Source: Cohnella sp. AR92 (GTDB lineage Bacteria > Bacillota > Bacilli > Paenibacillales > Paenibacillaceae). Taken from it: a DNA stretch of 64,000 nucleotides. A program made the position numbers and the translations under genes. How positions within the stretch are numbered: position 1 is the first letter of the stretch; the number at the start of each line of letters is the position of its first letter. The notes beneath the pieces were generated by a model, which was given only the letters and a program-made list of their open reading frames with translations, was not told the DNA's origin and made no database searches. Where the stretch lies: assembly GCF_003990975.1 (NCBI RefSeq), contig NZ_RZJR01000012.1, positions 176,941-240,940 of the forward strand, given 5' to 3'. Positions 8,613-16,270 of this stretch are shown here, one piece after another.

Positions 8613-9977
8613 ATGGCAAAATTCAAAGGATTGGCGGCATCCGCGCTTTCGTTGTCCCTGGTGGCACTGACGGCATGCGGCGGCAACGGCAGCAACAACT
8701 CGGCGTCGAACGCTAGCGCAAGCGACGCCGGAAGCTCGGCCGGAGCTTCCAGCTCCGCGTCCGCCTCGTCTTCGGACAAACCGGTCACCATCACGTTCTA
8801 CAGCTACAACCTGGCGACGGCCGGACAGAAGGACGGCACTCAGCAGCTGATCGACGAGTTCGAAGCGGCCAATTCGAACATCACGGTCGAAGGCATCCCG
8901 GTCGCTTCTACCGACATTAACGCGAAGGTTCAAGCGGACCTCGCGGCCGGCACCGCTCCGGACGTCGCTCAGCTCGTCTTCGACGGCCTGGATTATATCG
9001 CGAACAACTTCGGCGCCAAGCCGCTCGAAGATATCGTTCCGGCCGACGAATTGGCGGAGACGTTCGAAGGCTTCAACCAGAACGGCTTGAAGCTCGGCCA
9101 ACTGAACGGCATAACCTACGGCCTGCCGTTTACGTTCAGCACGCCGGTTCTGTTCTACAACGCCAGCCTGTTCGAGAAGGCGGGCCTCGATCCGAACTCG
9201 CCTCCGGCGACTTGGGAGCAAGTCAAGGCGGACGCGCTGGCCATCAACAAGGCGACGGGAGCGTCCGGCGTTCAGATCGGCGGCTCGGCCGGCAACGATT
9301 GGCTCGTGCAGGGCATTATCGGAAGCAACGGAGGCAAGGTGCTCTCCGACGACCGCAAGACGATCGAATTCGGTTCCCCGGAAGCGGTCGAAGCGATTCA
9401 AATGTGGCAAGACATGGTGCGCAGCGGCGCGAACAGCAAGATGAACGACGGCGAAGCGATGGAAGCGTTCAGCCAAGGCAAGCTCGGCATGTTCCTCTTC
9501 ACGAGCGCTCTGCAAAGCTCGTTCCTTACCGCGTCGCAAGCCGGCGGCTGGGAGCTGAAGGCCGCCGCCATGCCAGCCTTCGGCGACAAGGCGACGACTC
9601 CGGTCAACTCCGGCAGCGCGCTGTTCATCCTCTCGAACGATAAAGCTAAGCAAGAGGCAGCTTGGAAGTTCCTGAAGTTCGTCACCGGCGAACGCGGCTA
9701 CACCATCATCACCTCCAAGATCGGTTACCTGCCGCTCCGCCCGTCCACTCTGGAAGACTCCCAATACTTGAAGGATTGGGTCGAACAGAATCCGCTTATC
9801 AAGCCGAACCTGGCGCAGCTGGACCGTCTGTCCCCATGGCTGTCGTATCCGGGCTCGAACTGGAGCCAGATCGAGCAGATTCTGCTCGAAGCGGTGCAGA
9901 AGTCGATCCAATCGACCGATAACGTCGCGACGATCATGCAGGATGCGCAGAAGCGCGCTCAAGATCTCATGCCGTAA
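8613..9977 (+). CDS. ABC transporter solute-binding lipoprotein (family 1, UgpB-like)
   Basis: A 454-aa extracellular binding protein. The signal peptide ends in a lipobox (LTAC, with the Cys near residue 22), followed by a Ser/Ala/Asn-rich tether to about residue 50. The mature domain starts VTITFYSYNLATAG and contains LIDEFEAANSNI, GTAPDVAQL and GLPFTFSTPVLFYN, the pattern of the cluster-1 sugar and glycerol-3-phosphate binders such as UgpB. The genes for the two matching permeases follow, but no ATPase gene is present, so a shared sugar-ABC ATPase of the MsmX type is probably used. A strong intercistronic hairpin follows at 9989-10030 and may keep this gene's mRNA more abundant. Confidence 0.92.
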   Translation: MAKFKGLAASALSLSLVALTACGGNGSNNSASNASASDAGSSAGASSSASASSSDKPVTITFYSYNLATAGQKDGTQQLIDEFEAANSNITVEGIPVASTDINAKVQADLAAGTAPDVAQLVFDGLDYIANNFGAKPLEDIVPADELAETFEGFNQNGLKLGQLNGITYGLPFTFSTPVLFYNASLFEKAGLDPNSPPATWEQVKADALAINKATGASGVQIGGSAGNDWLVQGIIGSNGGKVLSDDRKTIEFGSPEAVEAIQMWQDMVRSGANSKMNDGEAMEAFSQGKLGMFLFTSALQSSFLTASQAGGWELKAAAMPAFGDKATTPVNSGSALFILSNDKAKQEAAWKFLKFVTGERGYTIITSKIGYLPLRPSTLEDSQYLKDWVEQNPLIKPNLAQLDRLSPWLSYPGSNWSQIEQILLEAVQKSIQSTDNVATIMQDAQKRAQDLMP

Positions 9978-9988
9978 CCGAATGGCTC

Positions 9989-10030
9989 GCTTGAAGACAG
10001 AGGGCGCTCGCAAGCCTTCTGTCTTCAAGC
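9989..10030 (+). promoter_or_regulatory. Intercistronic hairpin after the binding-protein gene
   Basis: Perfect 13-bp arms beginning GCTTGAAGACAGA, extended inward by about four more pairs, with no T-run after them. Such structures after binding-protein genes usually protect the upstream mRNA; that role is inferred. Confidence 0.6.
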
Positions 10031-10064
10031 CCTGTTCAAGCTCGAAAGGAGGATTTTCCCCACA

Positions 10065-11036
10065 ATGAATCTCGATACCGCAGCGACTAGCGCTCCGATC
10101 GGCAAGCGGCAGGCAGCGCCGCGAGTGAAGGTGCGCAAATCCTGGCCCGTCCGGCTTCGCGGACTAAAGCCCTACCTGTATCTTCTGCCCGTTATGCTGT
10201 CCATCGCTTATTGGATTTACCGTCCGCTCATTCAGACGTTCCGCCTTAGCTTCTACCAATGGAACCTGCTTCCGACCTCCCCGGAGAAGTTCGTGGGCTG
10301 GGAGAATTTCAGGAACATCGTCACGCTTCCCGAGATGGGCAAGGCTTTGCTCAATACGCTGTATTACACGATCGGCGTCATTCCGTTCTCGCTGATCATC
10401 CCGATCGCGATCGCGATCATGACCGACAGCATTGGCAAACGCTCGAAGAACGCTTACCGCGCCCTGATTTTCCTCCCCATGATCATGGCTCCCGTCGCGG
10501 TCTCCTCCGTCTGGCGCTGGATCATGCACCCGACGAACGGCATCCTGAACCGAACGCTGCAATCCTGGTTCGGACTCGGCGAGCCGATTCGGTTCTTCAC
10601 GGATGAGCGTTGGGCCATCTGGTCCGTCACTTTCATCACGGGCTGGAAGCTGATCGGATTCAGCACGCTGATCTTCTCCGCGGCGATGACCGGCATCAAC
10701 AAGGAATATTACGAGGCCGCCAAGATCGACCGCGCGACCCGCCTGCAGACCATTCGCTATATTACGCTTCCGCTCTTGTCGCCGACGATTCTGTTCATGG
10801 CGATGCTCAGCACGCTGTTCGCATCCGAATGGAGCTTCTCTTACGTGAACGTGCTCACGCAAGGCGGTCCATTGAACTCCACGACGAACATCTACTACTT
10901 GCTCTGGAAGTACGGCTTCCAAACGTTCTCCGTAGGTTGGAGCTCGGCTGCGGCTGTGCTTATTTTCCTCGGCTTCGGACTTATCGCCCTCGGCTTCATG
11001 AAGCTGACCCGAAAGCTGTCATTCTTCGACGATTAA
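10065..11036 (+). CDS. ABC transporter permease, UgpA/MalF-like
   Basis: A 323-aa inner permease subunit. After a basic cytoplasmic N-terminus there are six predicted membrane helices, starting with LYLLPVMLSIAYWIY near residue 40. The cytoplasmic EAA loop that docks on the ATPase is clear (YYEAAKIDRATRLQTIRYI, near residues 222-240), as is the late NSTTNIYYL segment usual in sugar and glycerol-phosphate permeases. AAAGGAGG precedes the ATG. It pairs with the downstream MalG/UgpE-like permease, whose start is 17 bp after this stop. Confidence 0.92.
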   Translation: MNLDTAATSAPIGKRQAAPRVKVRKSWPVRLRGLKPYLYLLPVMLSIAYWIYRPLIQTFRLSFYQWNLLPTSPEKFVGWENFRNIVTLPEMGKALLNTLYYTIGVIPFSLIIPIAIAIMTDSIGKRSKNAYRALIFLPMIMAPVAVSSVWRWIMHPTNGILNRTLQSWFGLGEPIRFFTDERWAIWSVTFITGWKLIGFSTLIFSAAMTGINKEYYEAAKIDRATRLQTIRYITLPLLSPTILFMAMLSTLFASEWSFSYVNVLTQGGPLNSTTNIYYLLWKYGFQTFSVGWSSAAAVLIFLGFGLIALGFMKLTRKLSFFDD

Positions 11037-11052
11037 GGAAGGAGATCCACCC

Positions 11053-12210
11053 ATGCGTATTCGTTCCGCCAATGGCAAACTCAGCGCTTCGCTTATCGGC
11101 AAGCATGTCCTCCTGATTGCGCTAAGCTTCCTGGCCGTCTTCCCGCTGTACTGGATGATCATCACCTCCTTGAAGTCGGACGGCGAGATATTCAGCTCCA
11201 GCCTGCTGCCTCATCATTGGACTTTCGAGAATTACAGAATGGCTTGGGATGCCATCCCGATGGCGCGCATGCTCGGCAACTCGATCGGGGTCTCCTTGCT
11301 GCAGACGGTATGCCAGCTGTTTACCAGCGTCCTCGCCGCTTACGCGTTCACCCGTTGGGACTTCCGCGGGAGCAGCCTGATTTATGGCATCATCGGCCTT
11401 ACCTGGCTGGTTCCGTTCCAGGTCATCATGATCCCGAACTACGTCGCGATCAGCGAATTCGGGTGGAGAGACACGTTGACCGGACTTATCGTTCCGAACA
11501 TCGTGTCGGCGTTCGCGGTCATGCAGCTGTATAATGCTTTTAAAGGCTTTCCTAAGGCTCTCATCGAAGCGGCGCGTCTGGACGGCGCGGGCGATTGGAG
11601 CATCTCGATCGGGGTCTCCTTGCTGCAGACGGTATGCCAGCTGTTTACCAGCGTCCTCGCCGCTTACGCGTTCACCCGTTGGGACTTCCGCGGGAGCAGC
11701 CTGATTTATGGCATCATCGGCCTTACCTGGCTGGTTCCGTTCCAGGTCATCATGATCCCGAACTACGTCGCGATCAGCGAATTCGGGTGGAGAGACACGT
11801 TGACCGGACTTATCGTTCCGAACATCGTGTCGGCGTTCGCGGTCATGCAGCTGTATAATGCTTTTAAAGGCTTTCCTAAGGCTCTCATCGAAGCGGCGCG
11901 TCTGGACGGCGCGGGCGATTGGAGCATCCTATGGCGCACCGTGTACCCCAACCTGAAGGCATCCATCGCTTCGATCGGCATCCTGCTGTTCATCACGTCT
12001 TGGAACGACTATTTCTGGCCGCTCCTCGTCACGACGAAAATGGAGCATTCGACGATCCAGAAGGGGCTGCAGATGTTTATCTCCAGCGAGTCCAACCTGT
12101 GGGGAGAGCTCATGGCCGCGACGACGATCGCCAGCTTGCCTGTTCTTATCCTCTATCTGCTCCTGCAACGACAAATCATCGATTCCTTCGTGAAAGGCGG
12201 CTTGCGCTAA
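11053..12210 (+). CDS. ABC transporter permease, UgpE/MalG-like, with internal 108-residue tandem duplication
   Basis: The second permease of the importer. It is 385 aa, while the family is usually 270-290 aa. The excess is exactly one extra copy of a 108-residue block running from SIGVSLLQTVCQ to LDGAGDW, encoded by two identical 324-bp copies back to back. The block holds several membrane helices and the EAA loop (EAARLDGAGDW), so the protein as written has two ATPase-docking loops. The reading frame is kept and the rest of the gene is normal. Removing one copy would give a standard 277-aa protein. Whether the duplicated form folds or works is doubtful, and a sequencing or assembly artefact is possible. 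The stop codon shares one base with the next start. Confidence 0.9.
   Translation: MRIRSANGKLSASLIGKHVLLIALSFLAVFPLYWMIITSLKSDGEIFSSSLLPHHWTFENYRMAWDAIPMARMLGNSIGVSLLQTVCQLFTSVLAAYAFTRWDFRGSSLIYGIIGLTWLVPFQVIMIPNYVAISEFGWRDTLTGLIVPNIVSAFAVMQLYNAFKGFPKALIEAARLDGAGDWSISIGVSLLQTVCQLFTSVLAAYAFTRWDFRGSSLIYGIIGLTWLVPFQVIMIPNYVAISEFGWRDTLTGLIVPNIVSAFAVMQLYNAFKGFPKALIEAARLDGAGDWSILWRTVYPNLKASIASIGILLFITSWNDYFWPLLVTTKMEHSTIQKGLQMFISSESNLWGELMAATTIASLPVLILYLLLQRQIIDSFVKGGLR
11280..11928 (+). repeat. Perfect in-frame 324-bp tandem duplication
   Basis: Copy 1 spans 11281-11604 and copy 2 spans 11605-11928. I compared them base by base and found no difference. The period is 108 codons and only a single C is shared at the junction, so no long flanking homology explains it. 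Confidence 0.95.
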
Positions 12211-12944
12211 TGACATCCTTTACTCCACCTATCGAACGCCGAATCCCGCTGGAAGGCGCATTTAACGTACGCGACCTCGGCGGTTATGAAGCCGGCAACG
12301 GCAAAACGACGCAATGGGGCCGGGTCTACCGCGCGGACGGCCTGCACAGGCTGACGGCGGAGGATCAGCGGGAGCTGCTGGACCGCGGCATCCGCACCGT
12401 CGTGGATCTGCGCCATGAGCATGAACTGGCCGAGTTCAAGAATGTGTTCGCGAATTCCGACGCGGTATCCTACCACAACATCAGTCTCGTCAACCCGGCC
12501 GCGACGACCCGCAGAGACATTCGCTGCCTGGGCGACATGTACATGGACATGCTCGACAACGTTCAACCTCTATTGAAGCAAGTGATGGAATTGGTGGCGG
12601 AAAAGGAGGGCGGAGTCCTCTTCCACTGCGCGGCTGGCAAGGACCGTACGGGCGTCGTAGCGGGGCTGCTGCTCGGACTGGCCGGCGTCTCCCGCGAGAC
12701 GATCGTCGCCGACTATGAGCAGACCGGCCCGAATATCGAGCCGATCAAGGCAGACCTGCGCAAAGGCATTCCGGACATCGTGCCGGAAGAGATGGCGCAA
12801 GAGCTGCTCGGCTGCGCGCCGACCAACATGATCATGATGCTGGATCACCTGGAGAAGGAATACGGCGGCGCCGAAGCTTATCTTCGCGGAATCGGCCTGA
12901 CGGAAGAGCAGCTGGAGAAGCTGCAGGCCAAGCTAGTAGGATAA
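12210..12944 (+). CDS. Tyrosine/serine-type phosphatase (IphP-like)
   Basis: A 244-aa cysteine-based phosphatase. The N-terminal NVRDLGGY motif and the P-loop HCAAGKDRTG (catalytic Cys near residue 140, general Arg in the loop) define the IphP/MptpB-type family, whose members can act on phosphotyrosine, phosphoserine or small phosphoesters such as phosphoinositides. The ATG at 12210 overlaps the permease stop by one base, and AAAGGCGG lies just upstream, so translation is coupled. As last gene of a phosphoesterase/importer operon it is more likely a catabolic phosphatase than a signalling one; that is inference. Confidence 0.87.
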   Translation: MTSFTPPIERRIPLEGAFNVRDLGGYEAGNGKTTQWGRVYRADGLHRLTAEDQRELLDRGIRTVVDLRHEHELAEFKNVFANSDAVSYHNISLVNPAATTRRDIRCLGDMYMDMLDNVQPLLKQVMELVAEKEGGVLFHCAAGKDRTGVVAGLLLGLAGVSRETIVADYEQTGPNIEPIKADLRKGIPDIVPEEMAQELLGCAPTNMIMMLDHLEKEYGGAEAYLRGIGLTEEQLEKLQAKLVG

Positions 12945-12956
12945 TTCGCGCTTTAT

Positions 12957-13012
12957 GCAGAAACGGCAGCCCGGGAAGGGAAGAGACCCCTTCGAGTGGC
13001 TGCCGTTTCTGT
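12957..13012. terminator. Bidirectional hairpin between convergent genes
   Basis: Arms AGAAACGGCAGCC and GGCTGCCGTTTCT pair perfectly over 13 bp around a 26-nt loop. It lies between the stop of the phosphatase gene and the stop of the small minus-strand gene. The T-runs are short, so termination strength is uncertain. Confidence 0.55.
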
Positions 13013-13021
13013 ACAATGTCT

Positions 13022-13165
13022 TTACTGGCATTCGCCCGGCGCGTTCTTTTTCGGCTTCTTCGGCGTTCTGCCGGGATTGGAGCTCAGCTTGTCCCCGAAT
13101 TGCTCAAGCCGCGACGGCGAAGCGGCCGGCCCGTCATTGTCCGGCTTGCTGTTGCGTCCTGTCAT
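13022..13165 (-). CDS. Small hydrophilic protein (47 aa), unknown
   Basis: A short gene with a good Shine-Dalgarno (GAGGAGAGGTGAG just before the ATG). The product starts MTGRNSKPDND, carries the more structured patch LEQFGDKLSS in the middle and ends in a Pro/Lys-rich tail with KKPKKNAPGEC. It is very hydrophilic, lacks any membrane segment and has the length and composition of minor spore-core or acid-soluble proteins, but it matches none that I can name. It ends opposite the hairpin at 12957. Confidence 0.6.
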   Translation of the reverse strand: MTGRNSKPDNDGPAASPSRLEQFGDKLSSNPGRTPKKPKKNAPGECQ

Positions 13166-13267
13166 TTTGTCTCACCTCTCCTCGATAGTATGCGACCCGC
13201 TTCGAAGTTCATGCGGAGCGGCAGATATCCAGATTTTGTTTTGGATTCCTCCAAACCTCGCCGAAGA

Positions 13268-13350
13268 GAGTAACCAGATTACTCTCATTGTCGGGAATGC
13301 GCGGCGGGGAGCGAAAGAGAGTAACCAGATTACTCACATTGGCGGAAGGC
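13268..13350. repeat. Two copies of the 51-bp intergenic repeat (family A)
   Basis: A full unit and a partial one, each opening with GAGTAACCAGATTACTC, a dyad of GAGTAA and TTACTC, start exactly 51 bp apart. Sequence and spacing match the seven-copy array at 48928. They lie in the roughly 300-bp spacer between the small gene at 13165 and the CAP gene; the rest of that spacer shows only the CAP terminator. Confidence 0.75.
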
Positions 13351-13407
13351 ACGGAGGATAAGTTAGAAGTGTGGGACGTGAAGCCAATGAGTCGGCGAGC
13401 CTCAGAA

Positions 13408-13451
13408 CGAAAAATCCCTTCCCGGTTCGACGGAACCGAGAAGGGATTTGA
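13408..13451 (-). terminator. Terminator of the CAP-domain gene
   Basis: On the minus strand AAATCCCTTCTCGGTT pairs with AACCGGGAAGGGATTT and runs into TTTTT, 16 bp past the stop codon. Confidence 0.85.
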
Positions 13452-13466
13452 TCAGTCGTGAGCTAT

Positions 13467-14333
13467 TCAGCCCGTGAACTCCTGAACCCAGACGCCGTTG
13501 TAGTAGGCGACGCCGATGGAAGAGTAGTTGCCGCCGAGGATATTGGCCTTATGGCCGGAGCTGTTCATCCATGCGGTCATGACCGCTTGGGGATTCTGCT
13601 GGCCCTTGGCGATGTTCTCTCCGGCATAGCTGTAGCTGACGCCGAATTGCTTCATCATATCGAACGGCGAGCCGTACGTCGGGGAGTTGTGGTCGAAGTA
13701 GTTGTTGTTGTACATGTCTTTTGCTTTGGCAAGCGCGACTTGGGTCAGCTTGGAATCGGACTTCAGGGCGCTAAGGCCGGCTGCGGCGCGTTCCTTGTTC
13801 ACCAGCGTAATGACTTGAGTCGCAAAGTCGGATTGGGTGGTGCCGGAGCCGCTGCCCGTGCTGCCCGAGGTAGAACCGGAACCGGAGCCCGCGTTGCCCG
13901 TCGAACCGGAGCCGCTGCCGGTATTGCCGGCCGAGCCGGAACCGATGTTGCCGCTGTTAGAACCGGAGTTCGTATTGCCGGTGTTACCCGAACCTGTGTT
14001 GCCCGAACCTGTATTGCCCGAACCTGTATTGCCCGAACCCGTGTTGCCCGAACCCGTGTTGCCCGTCCAACCGTTCGAACCGCCGGTGTACCAATTGCCG
14101 CCGTTCGAGTAGTTGTAGCCGCCATTCTGGATCTGCTTCAGGAGCGAGTTCAAGTCGATGGCGTAAAGACCGGATTTATTAGCAAGTTGGGACCAATTAA
14201 AGTTGCTGTTATAGGAAGTCGTCGCATTCGTCGTATTGGAGGCCGCCGATGCGGATGCTACGGCAGGAATAGACAATGCAAGGACCAGAGAGCCGGACAG
14301 GACATACTTGCCAAGACGTTTTTTCTTCAACAA
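13467..14333 (-). CDS. Secreted CAP (SCP/PR1) domain protein, YkwD-like
   Basis: A 288-aa exported protein. The start is taken as the TTG at 14333, 8 nt after GGGAGG, which gives a clean signal peptide (LKKKRLGKYVLSGSLVLAL, cut near SASAA). Then come an Asn/Ser/Tyr-rich stretch and about six GNTGSG-type repeats forming a flexible linker (residues about 95-165). The C-terminal CAP domain follows (about 170-288), with LVNKERAAAGLSAL, FDHNSPTYGSPF, AGENIAKG and HKANILGG. Such proteins are abundant in the envelope and spores of Bacillales, but their activity is unclear. The 5' leader carries a c-di-AMP riboswitch, which fits a cell-envelope role. Confidence 0.88.
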   Translation of the reverse strand: MLKKKRLGKYVLSGSLVLALSIPAVASASAASNTTNATTSYNSNFNWSQLANKSGLYAIDLNSLLKQIQNGGYNYSNGGNWYTGGSNGWTGNTGSGNTGSGNTGSGNTGSGNTGSGNTGNTNSGSNSGNIGSGSAGNTGSGSGSTGNAGSGSGSTSGSTGSGSGTTQSDFATQVITLVNKERAAAGLSALKSDSKLTQVALAKAKDMYNNNYFDHNSPTYGSPFDMMKQFGVSYSYAGENIAKGQQNPQAVMTAWMNSSGHKANILGGNYSSIGVAYYNGVWVQEFTG

Positions 14334-14349
14334 TGATGCATCCTCCCTT

Positions 14350-14475
14350 GGTTTAGCCTGCGAGGTTAGCTGTCGGGTTAGGGTCCCAAGTGTTCCCCGC
14401 CGCGCATAAGGCGGCTTCACCCCAGAACCTGGTTCCCCCGCGCCAGGCGCATGGCTTGGCTTCGGCTTGGAATGA
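14350..14475 (-). promoter_or_regulatory. c-di-AMP riboswitch (ydaO/yuaA type)
   Basis: The leader RNA of the CAP gene contains the conserved ydaO blocks in order: GGGGAACC, GGGGTGAAGCC, GGGAC, then CCGACAGCTAACCTCGCAGGC in two halves (CCGACAGCTAACC and CTCGCAGGC). The aptamer ends just before the Shine-Dalgarno. In this class, high cyclic di-AMP usually turns the gene off, and targets are often wall hydrolases and K+ transport genes. Confidence 0.9.
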
Positions 14476-14562
14476 CTTCAGTCTACCAGTAACCCAAGGG
14501 GAATGCATTGCAAAAATATTGGCTTGGTGAAGATCCTCTCACTTTTAAGCTTCTCTTAAGCT

Positions 14563-15711
14563 TTATTGAGTCGGTCCCGTTTTGCCGTCCGTGGTTCGAG
14601 TCGTCCTTCGCTTAGGGGCAGCCGCCGTGCCCTTGGCCGCCGGCGATCCTCCGCTGCCCTCCGCTCCCGCGGCCGCCTTCCGGGAAGAGGCGCGCGCGGT
14701 CGGCTTCTTGCGCGCGGTTTCGCCGGTTCTGCCCGCGTCTTCCGCCTCGGCCGCCGGCGCTTCGGCGGCTCTCGCCCTGCCCGAGCGGCTGGCCCTGCCC
14801 GTTCTTCCCGTGCCCGCACTCGCACTCGCATCCGCACCCGCGCCCGCAGCCGACCCCGCCGCCGCCGCCCCGCCGCCGCCCGCGGCACCTGCGGCTCCAA
14901 CGCCGCCAGCCGCCGCCCCGCCGGCTCCGGCGCCCGGCTTGACCGCTTCCAAGCTCGCCTGCAGCGCCGCCATCAGGTCGATGACGTTGGTCCGTTCGGC
15001 GGCCGGAGCGGTCACGACATCGATTCCTTCGCCGGCGATCTTCCGCTCGATCGCATTCAGCAGTGCCACGCGATAATCGTCCGTGTACTTCTCCGGATCG
15101 AACGGAGTGGACAGCTGATCGATCAGCATCTTCGCCATCGCGAGCTCGCGGTCGTTCACCTGCACCTCGCCCGACGGCAGGTTGGGCACGTTCTGGATCG
15201 GCCGAATCTCGTCCGGGTAGAACATCGTCTCCATGCAGATGCAATTGTCGACGGCGCGTATGGCGGCCAAGCTGCTTTTGCTGCGAATCGCGACTTTGGC
15301 GATGCCGATTCGGCCGCTTTGGCGCATCGCTTCGAGCAGCAGACCGTAAGCTCCGCCGCCGGCCTGGTCCGGCGAGAGATAATACGTCTTCTGATAATAG
15401 AGAGGATCGATCTCCTCCAGGGAGACGAAGTCCAGAATCTGAATCGTTCGCGTATTCTCCGGCTTGGCGGCTTCCAGCTCCTCTTCCTCAAACAGCACGA
15501 AGCGCCCTTTTTCATACTCGTAGCCCTTGGCGATCTCCTCCCACTCCACCTTCTTGTCGCAGTGCAGGCAGCTTCTCACATTCGAGATAGGGGTGCCGCA
15601 CTCCCGGTGAATCATCCGAAGATGCACGTCTTTGTCTTCCGTAGCAGTAAACATCTTGACGGGCACATGAACCAGGCCGAAGCTGATGGCCCCCTTCCAG
15701 ACGGTATGCAT
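14563..15711 (-). CDS. ku: Ku protein (NHEJ) with long basic C-terminal tail
   Basis: Homodimeric DNA-end-binding protein that recruits LigD. The start at 15711 follows AAAGGAGGG by 7 nt. The core (residues about 1-255) begins HTVWKGAISFGLVHVPVKMF and includes RCPL-like RSCLHCDKKVEWEE, YYLSPDQ and LIDQLSTPFDPEKYTDDY, all typical of prokaryotic Ku. After about residue 265 comes a tail of more than 110 residues rich in Gly, Ala, Arg and Lys, low in complexity. Many bacterial Ku proteins have shorter lysine tails that bind DNA. The partner polymerase and ligase genes lie at 1388 and 2363. Confidence 0.93.
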   Translation of the reverse strand: MHTVWKGAISFGLVHVPVKMFTATEDKDVHLRMIHRECGTPISNVRSCLHCDKKVEWEEIAKGYEYEKGRFVLFEEEELEAAKPENTRTIQILDFVSLEEIDPLYYQKTYYLSPDQAGGGAYGLLLEAMRQSGRIGIAKVAIRSKSSLAAIRAVDNCICMETMFYPDEIRPIQNVPNLPSGEVQVNDRELAMAKMLIDQLSTPFDPEKYTDDYRVALLNAIERKIAGEGIDVVTAPAAERTNVIDLMAALQASLEAVKPGAGAGGAAAGGVGAAGAAGGGGAAAAGSAAGAGADASASAGTGRTGRASRSGRARAAEAPAAEAEDAGRTGETARKKPTARASSRKAAAGAEGSGGSPAAKGTAAAPKRRTTRTTDGKTGPTQ

Positions 15712-15762
15712 GGTTGAACCCTCCTTTTCCATCGCGGTCGCTGCCGTTAGACTTCCCCCGAA

Positions 15763-15793
15763 TGAATGGCGTTAACCCGCATCGGGCATATTG
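15763..15793 (+). promoter_or_regulatory. Candidate forespore (sigma-G-like) promoter
   Basis: TGAATG, 18 nt, CATATTG upstream of the sspH pair. It resembles the sigma-G pattern (GAATA-like -35 and CATnnTA -10) expected for a small acid-soluble spore protein gene. The match is partial. Confidence 0.35.
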
Positions 15794-15837
15794 TGCTTGG
15801 CATGACATTTCACCGGCAGAGAGGAGCCAGCGGGACG

Positions 15838-16047
15838 ATGGCCGAAGACAGATCGAATCAGACGGAGAACCCGAGCGATACGGATGCTTTATACGAAGGC
15901 AAGGAACAGTTCGACATGGATATCGACAGGATGGTCAACGAAGGTCTTGGCGGCGGCCAGGTGACGATTCATAACGGCCATATCGGCGCAACGACGACGG
16001 ATACGCTGGAAGGGGGGGTGCACGGTGGACATACAGAGGGCGAATGA
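15838..16047 (+). CDS. Small acidic protein (69 aa) upstream of sspH
   Basis: Not recognised. Start at ATG 15838 with GAGAGGAG upstream. The protein is acidic and hydrophilic, with an N-terminal Asp/Glu/Asn-rich part, a middle patch with DMDIDRMVNEGLGGGQV and a His/Gly-rich end (GGVHGGHTEGE). There is no membrane segment. Its last 23 bases overlap the start of the spore-protein gene, so the two are co-translated, and a forespore role is a reasonable guess. Confidence 0.65.
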   Translation: MAEDRSNQTENPSDTDALYEGKEQFDMDIDRMVNEGLGGGQVTIHNGHIGATTTDTLEGGVHGGHTEGE

Positions 16048-16204
16048 GATTTACTCTTCCAAGGATACGATTGCGGTCAAGCTGGAGGGGGAACCCGTCT
16101 GGATCGAGAGCGTCGACACGGCGAACGGAATGGCGACGGTTCAGGTCGGAGCGAAGCCAACCAACACGCAGACCGTCTCGGTCGACCGGCTGACGGAGCA
16201 TTGA
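16025..16204 (+). CDS. sspH: H-type small acid-soluble spore protein
   Basis: A 59-aa minor SASP of the SspH family. The product begins with a GTG start, then DIQRANEIYSSKDTIAV, and continues EGEPVWIESV and TATVQV-like segments, closely following the family pattern (D/N-I-x-R-A-x-x-I, then ...G.PVWI..V). The GTG is preceded by a G-run Shine-Dalgarno 6 nt away, inside the end of the previous gene. These proteins are made in the forespore and packed in the spore core. The identification is by family pattern and size. Confidence 0.85.
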   Translation: MDIQRANEIYSSKDTIAVKLEGEPVWIESVDTANGMATVQVGAKPTNTQTVSVDRLTEH

Positions 16205-16270
16205 CGATCCGGAGCCCGGCCGTGAGGCTGGGCCCGTGACGGAAGCGCTTTAGCGCCCGCGATTGGAAAA

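Noticed and set aside
11919..12209. Longer N-terminus for the tyrosine-phosphatase-like protein
   Set aside because: It would lie inside the permease gene. The ATG at 12210 has a ribosome site and starts the family's usual N-terminus.
14566..15717. 383-codon plus-strand frame opposite ku
   Set aside because: An artefact of GC-rich third positions in ku; the product is low-complexity and Ku is certain.
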